This document shows positions 59,410-64,000 of a stretch of DNA of 64,000 nt, one piece after another. Origin of the DNA: Streptomyces marokkonensis (GTDB lineage: Bacteria; Actinomycetota; Actinomycetes; Streptomycetales; Streptomycetaceae); contig NZ_VSKS01000011.1 in the NCBI RefSeq assembly GCF_008312835.1, positions 186,001 to 250,000 of the forward strand, written 5' to 3'. Position numbers and translations under genes: made by a program. The notes under the pieces are model-generated. The model was not told where the DNA came from. It did not search any database and was given only the letters and a program-made list of their open reading frames with translations. Position 1 is the first letter of the stretch. Each line of letters begins with the position of its first letter.

Positions 59410-59971
59410 CGAAGCGTCCCTCCTCGGATGGGCGGACCGAAGAACGGCCGCCGGGGTCCCGGTCCACACAGGAGGATGCCCCGCGGATGCGATCGATAAC
59501 GCCCCGGACCCGACTGTCGGCCGCTAGTCTGGTCGATGAAGACCAGTGGCACATTCACGGGGCATGGCACAGAACGCATGGTGCGGGTCGGATACGAACT
59601 CGTGAAAAACGCCGACGCGAATGGGCCGACCGCTTGACGGTCGTTATCCGAGGTCACCGGCGTGCACCCTGTCTGGAATCGGGATGATTTTCGCGTTTCT
59701 CCGGCCAGAAGTACCCTTGCTCGCGCGGCCGAAAACAGCTAGCCGAAACAAAGCCTGAACACGCGTCGTATAAACTTTGCCCACAAGGCAGAAGGTGGGC
59801 GCCCACGGTCGATCGATCCAGCCGGAAGACGGCGTGCGGCAGTCCTCATCCCCGTCTCCCGCGTTCGGACCCCGGTCCCTGCCTCTCTGACCTTCGCGAG
59901 CTGACAGCGCCGTCCGCCACGCCCTGCCCCGCCCTCGCGCCACTGTGCCTTCGAATGAGAGGCGACCCACC
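59410..59971. other. 562-base divergent intergenic region
   Basis: No gene is visible. It holds promoters of the GCS2-like gene (left) and the 194-residue protein (right). The segment 59640-59790 is less GC-rich than average and contains the TATAAA-like string CGTATAAACTTT near 59767-59778 and a dyad GCCCAC (59779-59784)/GTGGGC (59795-59800). I see no clear riboswitch or small RNA. GAGAGG at 59957-59962 is the ribosome binding site of the right gene. Confidence 0.5.
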
Positions 59972-60556
59972 ATGCCGCTGCATGTCCCCCCGGCTCCCGC
60001 GCCCGCACTGCGTTCCGTCCTGACCGCGCTCTCCTCACCGACCGCGGTGCGTGAGGCGCGAACTCCCTCCCTGCTCGGCGCGCGGGGACCCGCCTCGCCC
60101 GAGCTTCCCCTCCCCGTGCACGTCCTGGACCGGGTCACCGCCGAGGGCGGAACCGCGACACGGCTGGCCGGGTGGCGTTTCCTGATCCGCACCGGCGACC
60201 GCGCGGTGGCCGCCGCGGACACCGTGCTCACCGCGGACGGATGGACCTTCTCCCGCTTCTTCGAGGGCCCGTACATCCCGTCCACCGAGCTCGCCCTGCG
60301 CCAGGCCGAGGCCATGACCCAGCCGTACCAGCCGCGGCTGCTGTCGGTGCCCGGCCTCTACATGCTGGCGCTGTGGCTGCACGGCGATCCCACCGCGGAC
60401 GGGGCCGGCGGCCGGCCCGCCGCCACCGACCTGCTCGTCCCGCTCGCGCCGGCACCGCCCGGCATCGCGGCCCACCGCCCGCACCGGGTCACCGAACTGC
60501 TTCCGGTGCTGACGCACCGGGTGACCCCGACCCGGCTGCTCGGCTCACCCGCCTGA
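59972..60556 (+). CDS. Hypothetical protein of 194 residues
   Basis: The frame has excellent third-position G/C bias and a ribosome binding site (GAGAGG) upstream of ATG 59972. The protein has an Ala/Pro-rich start, then a compact alpha-beta part (VHVLDRVTAEGGTATRLAGW, FLIRTGDRAVAAADTVLTAD) and SRFFEGPYIPSTELALRQAE. It ends with another hydrophobic segment (LYMLALWLHGD). I do not recognise a family, and it has no signal peptide or certain membrane helix. A perfect terminator follows 17 bases past the stop. Confidence 0.75.
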   Translation: MPLHVPPAPAPALRSVLTALSSPTAVREARTPSLLGARGPASPELPLPVHVLDRVTAEGGTATRLAGWRFLIRTGDRAVAAADTVLTADGWTFSRFFEGPYIPSTELALRQAEAMTQPYQPRLLSVPGLYMLALWLHGDPTADGAGGRPAATDLLVPLAPAPPGIAAHRPHRVTELLPVLTHRVTPTRLLGSPA

Positions 60557-60572
60557 CGTTCCGGCATCGCGT

Positions 60573-60605
60573 ACCCCGTCGTCCGGCCACTCCGGACGAC
60601 GGGGT
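60573..60605 (+). terminator. Terminator hairpin after the 194-residue gene
   Basis: ACCCCGTCGTCCGG (60573-60586) and CCGGACGACGGGGT (60592-60605) form a perfect 14-bp stem with a CCACT loop. Confidence 0.88.
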
Positions 60606-60791
60606 GCGCGCATGCGGACTAGCCCCATTCGGCCACGGCGAACCACCCGAAGTGACAGTGCAGTTGGGATGAACCGTCCGCGCGGGTGATGCGTCATCAA
60701 CCTGTGAGGAGCGGTGCCGCGAAATCCCTGCGGATCGTCGTCCGTGGGGCAACACTGGTTTCCGACCGACTTATCACAACGGGGGGCGGTC

Positions 60792-61067
60792 ATGAACGAG
60801 GCTTCACGCCGCGGAACTGAATCGACAGCCGACTCACAGGTCACCACAGAGCGAGAGAACCCACCCATGTGCCAGCACCAGCCACCGTGCCCCTCAGCCG
60901 ACTCCGCCGACCGGGAATCCGCCCGTCTCGTGGCGCACCACCCGGAGCAGGGCTGGAGCCTGCTGTGCAACGGTGTCGTGCTCTTCGAGGACACCGGCGA
61001 GCTCCTGCCCGACGGCAGGATCATCGCCCCGCAGCGTCCCCGGGGCGCCAGCCTGACCACCGCCTGA
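60792..61067 (+). CDS. DUF5999 small protein
   Basis: A small Streptomyces-type protein: the 66-residue core begins MCQHQPPCPSADSADRE and continues LVAHHPEQGWSLLCNGVVLF and EDTGELLPDGRIIAP, which I know as DUF5999. The ATG at 60792 (91 residues) has a strong GGGGGG site, while the core ATG at 60867 has only a weak GAGAGA, so either could be used. The CxHxxxC start with a later Cys might bind metal. Function unknown. Confidence 0.85.
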   Translation: MNEASRRGTESTADSQVTTERENPPMCQHQPPCPSADSADRESARLVAHHPEQGWSLLCNGVVLFEDTGELLPDGRIIAPQRPRGASLTTA

Positions 61068-61094
61068 GCGGGGCCTGGCGCCACCGGGCGGACA

Positions 61095-61130
61095 GGGGCC
61101 GGACCGCGGGACTCCCCGCGAGCCGGCCCC
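61095..61130 (+). terminator. Terminator hairpin after the DUF5999 gene
   Basis: GGGGCCGG (61095-61102) and CCGGCCCC (61123-61130) enclose an inner stem CGCGGG/CCCGCG with an ACTC loop. The nested stems form one long hairpin. Confidence 0.8.
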
Positions 61131-61246
61131 GACGCGTGTCCGGGGCACATCACTCACCGTAGTCCCGGACACGGAGCGGGGTGACCGGCGCCTCCCGCCT
61201 CGGCGCCGGCCCGCCGCTCGCCGGACCGCGCCCTATCGTGACGGTC

Positions 61247-61642
61247 ATGGAGTCCTACACGATCGGCCAGGCAGCGAGGCTGCTCGGCGTGAGCCCGGAC
61301 ACCGCCCGCCGCTGGGCGGACGCGGGGCGCCTCACCACGCACCGCGACGAGGGCGGACGGCGGCTCGTCGACGGGCGGGACCTCGCCGCCTTCTCCGTCG
61401 AACTCGCCAGGGCGGGCACCACCGAGGAGGACACCCCGTACACCTCCGCGCGCAACGCCTTCCCCGGCATCGTCACGGCGATCAAGCTCGGCGACGTCGC
61501 CGCCCAGGTCGAGATCCAGGCCGGCCCGCACCGCCTCGTCTCCCTGCTCACCCGCGAGGCCGTCGAGGAACTGGGCCTGGAAGTCGGCGTGGAGGCCACC
61601 GCACGGGTGAAGTCGACAAACGTGCATATCGACCGCACCTGA
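61247..61642 (+). CDS. HTH-TOBE molybdate-responsive regulator
   Basis: The 131-residue protein combines a MerR/excisionase-like helix-turn-helix (about 1-50: SYTIGQAARLLGVSPDTARR, then WADAGRLTTHRDEGGRRLVD) with a TOBE/Mop domain (about 63-130: ARNAFPGIVTAIKLGDVAAQ, VEIQAGPHRLVSLLTREAVE, and the closing LEVGVEATARVKSTNVHI). TOBE domains bind molybdate or tungstate. It sits just before modABC in the same direction, 162 bases upstream of modA. It is a different build from E. coli ModE (which has an LysR-like HTH with two Mop repeats), but it should do the same job: control molybdate uptake. Confidence 0.92.
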   Translation: MESYTIGQAARLLGVSPDTARRWADAGRLTTHRDEGGRRLVDGRDLAAFSVELARAGTTEEDTPYTSARNAFPGIVTAIKLGDVAAQVEIQAGPHRLVSLLTREAVEELGLEVGVEATARVKSTNVHIDRT

Positions 61643-61664
61643 GCGGAAGGGCGCGCCTGCGAGA

Positions 61665-61747
61665 ACGCACATGCGTGCCTGCACGCCGCTTTTCCTCGCT
61701 TGTGCGATGAGACAGGGGACAACTGCCTCGCAGACGCGTCAGTATGA
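61665..61747 (+). promoter_or_regulatory. modA promoter region with a dyad
   Basis: TATGAT at 61742-61747 is a good -10 about 58 bases before the modA ATG. ACGCA-CA-TGCGT at 61665-61676 is a short perfect dyad 66 bases further up that could be bound by the HTH-TOBE regulator. The -35 is unclear. Confidence 0.45.
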
Positions 61748-61804
61748 TCGGCGTACCGGAAGGGCCGTGCGGGCGCTTCCGCCGACCTGTCGAGGGAGTC
61801 AGCG

Positions 61805-62602
61805 ATGCCCCGTTCCGCCCACCGGTCACACCGGGCCGCAGGCCTCGGGGCCATCGCGCTGCTCACGCTGAGCGCCTGTTCGCCGTCCGGCTCCGGCTCC
61901 TCCTCCGGCTCGGGCGGAGAGGACGTGAGCGGCACGGTCACCGTCTTCGCGGCCGCCTCGCTGAAGGAGGGCTTCACGGAGCTGGGCGAGCGGTTCGAGA
62001 GGAAGCACCCGGGGGCCCGGGTCACCTTCAACTTCAGCGGCAGCGACTCCCTGGCGGCCGGCATCAACAACGGCGCCCCCGCCGACGTGTTCGCGGCGGC
62101 CAGCGCCAGGACGATGCGGCTCGTCACGGACGAGGGTCACACGGCGGGCAGTCCGGGCACCTTCGTCCGCAACCGGCTGCAGATCGCCACCGAGCCGGGC
62201 AACCCGCACCGGATCGACTCCCTGCGGGACCTGACCGCCCCGGGCCTGAAAGTCGTGCTGTGCGACAGGACGGTGCCCTGCGGCGCCGCCGCGCGGACCG
62301 CGCTCACGGCCGCGGGCGTCGGGCTGACACCCGCCTCCTACGAGCAGGACGTCAGGAGCGCGCTGACGAAGGTCGAACTCAAGGAGGCGGACGCCGCCGT
62401 CGTGTACCGCACGGATGTGCGCGCGGCCGGTGACAAGGTGGAGGGCGTGGAGTTCCCGGAGTCCGCCGAGGCCGTCAACGACTATCCGATCGCCCGGCTC
62501 GAGAACGCCCCGAACCCCTCGGCGGCGAAGGCGTTCGTGGAGCTGGTGAGGTCGGAGGAGGGCCGGAAGGTGCTGGGCGAGGCGGGGTTCCTGAAGCCAT
62601 GA
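61805..62602 (+). CDS. modA: Molybdate-binding lipoprotein ModA
   Basis: The 265-residue protein is the solute-binding part of the molybdate ABC importer. A signal sequence with lipobox LSAC is followed by a Ser/Gly linker and the ModA domain: TVFAAASLKEGFTELGERFE, NFSGSDSLAAGINNGAPADV (oxyanion-binding Ser residues), the later DAAVVYRTDVRAAGDKV and the ending EEGRKVLGEAGF. The GGGAG site is upstream of ATG 61805. Its stop overlaps the modB start (ATGA). Control is probably by the preceding HTH-TOBE protein. Confidence 0.95.
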   Translation: MPRSAHRSHRAAGLGAIALLTLSACSPSGSGSSSGSGGEDVSGTVTVFAAASLKEGFTELGERFERKHPGARVTFNFSGSDSLAAGINNGAPADVFAAASARTMRLVTDEGHTAGSPGTFVRNRLQIATEPGNPHRIDSLRDLTAPGLKVVLCDRTVPCGAAARTALTAAGVGLTPASYEQDVRSALTKVELKEADAAVVYRTDVRAAGDKVEGVEFPESAEAVNDYPIARLENAPNPSAAKAFVELVRSEEGRKVLGEAGFLKP

Positions 62603-63426
62603 CCACCGGCCGGGAAGCTCCCCCGAAGGCCCGCCCCCGCTCGCCGGGCCGCGGTGTCCCGCTCGCCCTCCTCGTGCCCGCCCTCGTGGGCCTGGCGTTC
62701 CTCCTGGTACCTCTGCTGGCCCTCCTCCTCCGGGCTCCCTGGCGCAGCCTCCCCGAACAGCTGGCCAGCCCCGAGGTGTGGCAGGCGCTGCGCCTGTCAC
62801 TGTTCTGCGCCACGGCGGCGACCGCCCTGAGCCTGGTCGTCGGCGTCCCGCTGGCCTGGCTGCTGGCCCGGACGGACTTCCCCGGCCGGGGCCTGGTCCG
62901 CGCCCTGGTGACGCTCCCGCTGGTGCTGCCCCCGGTGGTGGGCGGTGTCGCCCTGTTGCTCGCGCTGGGGCGCAACGGCGTCGTGGGCCAGTGGCTGGAC
63001 GCGTGGTTCGGCGTCACCCTGCCGTTCACCACCGCGGGCGTCGTCCTCGCGGAGACGTTCGTGGCGATGCCGTTCCTCGTCATCAGCGTCGAGGGCACGC
63101 TGCGGGCCGCGGACCCGCGCTTCGAGGAGGCGGCCGCCACGCTGGGCGCGTCCCGGTTCACCGCGTTCCGCCGCGTCACCCTGCCCCTGATCGCCCCGGG
63201 AATCGCCGCCGGTGCCGTCCTGGCCTGGGCCAGGGCCCTCGGCGAGTTCGGCGCGACGATCACCTTCGCCGGCAACTTCCCCGGCCGCACCCAGACCATG
63301 CCGCTGGCGGTCTACCTGGCCCTGCAGAACGACCCGGCGGCCGCGATCGCGCTCAGCCTCGTCCTGCTGGCGGTGTCCATCGCCGTACTCGCGGGGCTCC
63401 GGGACCACTGGATGAGGACCGTCTGA
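62599..63426 (+). CDS. modB: Molybdate ABC transporter permease ModB
   Basis: The 275-residue permease has about six helices. The cytoplasmic EAA motif is EAAATLGASRFTAFRRVTLP near 175, ending in GxxxxxxxxxLP form. Other markers are ALRLSLFCATAATALSLVVG and ARALGEFGATITFAGNFPGR, with the conserved GEFGAT of ModB/CysT permeases. Its start overlaps the modA stop; modC begins 4 bases after its stop. It forms the membrane channel driven by ModC. Confidence 0.95.
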   Translation: MTTGREAPPKARPRSPGRGVPLALLVPALVGLAFLLVPLLALLLRAPWRSLPEQLASPEVWQALRLSLFCATAATALSLVVGVPLAWLLARTDFPGRGLVRALVTLPLVLPPVVGGVALLLALGRNGVVGQWLDAWFGVTLPFTTAGVVLAETFVAMPFLVISVEGTLRAADPRFEEAAATLGASRFTAFRRVTLPLIAPGIAAGAVLAWARALGEFGATITFAGNFPGRTQTMPLAVYLALQNDPAAAIALSLVLLAVSIAVLAGLRDHWMRTV

Positions 63427-63429
63427 CCC

Positions 63430-64000
63430 ATGCCGAAGATTCCCGAGACCCTGCCCGGCCCGGCGGGCGCCGTGCCCGGGCCCGCCCCCGAGGGACTGGA
63501 CGCCCGGCTCGTCGTGGACCGCGGCACCTTCCGCCTGGACGTCGCGCTGACCGCCGCGCCCGGCGACGTCGTCGCCCTGCTCGGGCCGAACGGGGCCGGC
63601 AAGACCACCGCCCTGCGTGCCCTGGCGGGCCTGGCCCCCCTCACCGCGGGCCATCTGCGCCTGGACGGCGCGGAACTGCACCGCACGCCGCCGGAGTCCC
63701 GTCCTGTGGGTGTCGTCTTCCAGGACTACCTGCTCTTCCCGCATCTGACCGCCCTGGACAACGTGGCCTTCGGGCCCCGCTGCCGGGGCGCCGGGAAGGC
63801 GGAGGCACGGGCCCGGGCCGCCGCGTGGCTGGACCGCATGGGGCTGGCCGAGCACGCCGGCACCAGGCCCCGGCACCTGTCCGGCGGTCAGGCCCAGCGA
63901 GTGGCACTCGCCCGCGCCCTGGCCACCCACCCCCGGCTGCTGCTCCTGGACGAACCGCTCGCCGCCCTGGACGCCCGTACCAGGCTGGAGGTGCGGGCAC
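63430..64000 (+). CDS. modC: Molybdate ABC transporter ATPase ModC (cut by window edge)
   Basis: The first 190 codons of ModC are visible and the gene runs off the right edge. Walker A GPNGAGKT is near residue 52, the Q-loop VVFQDYLLFPHLTALDNVAF near 95, the signature LSGGQAQRVALARALATHP near 150, and Walker B LLLLDEPLAALDAR near 175. The first 24 residues before the ABC domain are Pro/Gly-rich. Full ModC is about 350 residues, with a TOBE domain at the C-terminus that is not seen here. ATG at 63430, 4 bases after modB. Confidence 0.93.
   Translation, partial: MPKIPETLPGPAGAVPGPAPEGLDARLVVDRGTFRLDVALTAAPGDVVALLGPNGAGKTTALRALAGLAPLTAGHLRLDGAELHRTPPESRPVGVVFQDYLLFPHLTALDNVAFGPRCRGAGKAEARARAAAWLDRMGLAEHAGTRPRHLSGGQAQRVALARALATHPRLLLLDEPLAALDARTRLEVRA

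Noticed and set aside
59640-59800. A c-di-AMP (ydaO) or other riboswitch upstream of the 194-residue gene
   Set aside because: The region is AT-richer and contains one 6-bp dyad, but I could not match the conserved core segments of any riboswitch class.

Overview
The window is very GC-rich, with third codon positions almost all G or C, frequent GTG starts, purine-rich ribosome binding sites and long antisense reading frames created by the codon bias. Together with mycothiol-era actinobacterial gene content (DUF5999, two-domain stress proteins, a second EF-Tu, lipoproteins with Tat-like leaders), this points to a Streptomyces chromosome. About 68 protein genes, two or three broken genes and one edge-truncated gene fill it. 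I see no rRNA, tRNA, CRISPR array, insertion sequence, phage gene or core polyketide/NRPS enzyme.

Layout. 1-8.7 kb: an Lrp regulator, the sbcD-sbcC DNA-end nuclease operon, an unusual operon (catalytically dead CysS/MshC-like protein, SixA phosphatase, YigZ), a CoA-binding protein and pobA. 8.7-13.5 kb: an ArsR/cation-efflux pair, a YbaK editing-domain protein, an XRE-cupin regulator facing the wreck of an EamA transporter, and two left-handed beta-helix proteins. 13.5-18.4 kb: a stress/central-carbon group of phosphoketolase, two-domain universal stress protein, free-standing cyclic-nucleotide-binding domain and hotdog thioesterase. 18.4-28.8 kb: mostly housekeeping genes, namely an anchored Gln/Pro-rich protein, an MFS exporter, a spermidine-synthase-like protein, a divergent EF-Tu with a structured leader, AlkD, a VTT membrane protein, a thiolase with its HxlR regulator, UppP and an SDR.

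28.8-33.1 kb looks like an accessory patch. It holds a 440-base stretch with only gene debris, a gene broken by one extra base, a MurL-like PP-loop epimerase homologue and a 14-helix MFS transporter. 33.2-46.2 kb holds Lnt, an oxidoreductase/FAD-monooxygenase pair controlled by a TetR protein with two clear operators, DinB, Ung, a peptide-binding lipoprotein, two SDR reductases, an Excalibur-domain protein and a HipA-like kinase/DUF3037 pair. 46.4-56 kb is rich in small flavin-binding (PPOX/PaiB) proteins, LysR, MocR and PadR regulators and three EamA exporters, one with a possible peptide leader. 56-64 kb ends with PhzF, a CPBP protease, an orphan GCS2 ligase and the molybdate operon (HTH-TOBE regulator, modA, modB, modC), with modC cut by the window edge.

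Several regulator/target pairs are divergent and carry readable operators. At least five genes have a TAnnnT-like -10 hexamer only 6-7 bases before the start codon, so leaderless transcription is a recurring theme. The best candidates for undescribed biology are the MurL-like gene with its transporter, the dead CysS/SixA/YigZ operon and the HipA-like kinase/DUF3037 pair.
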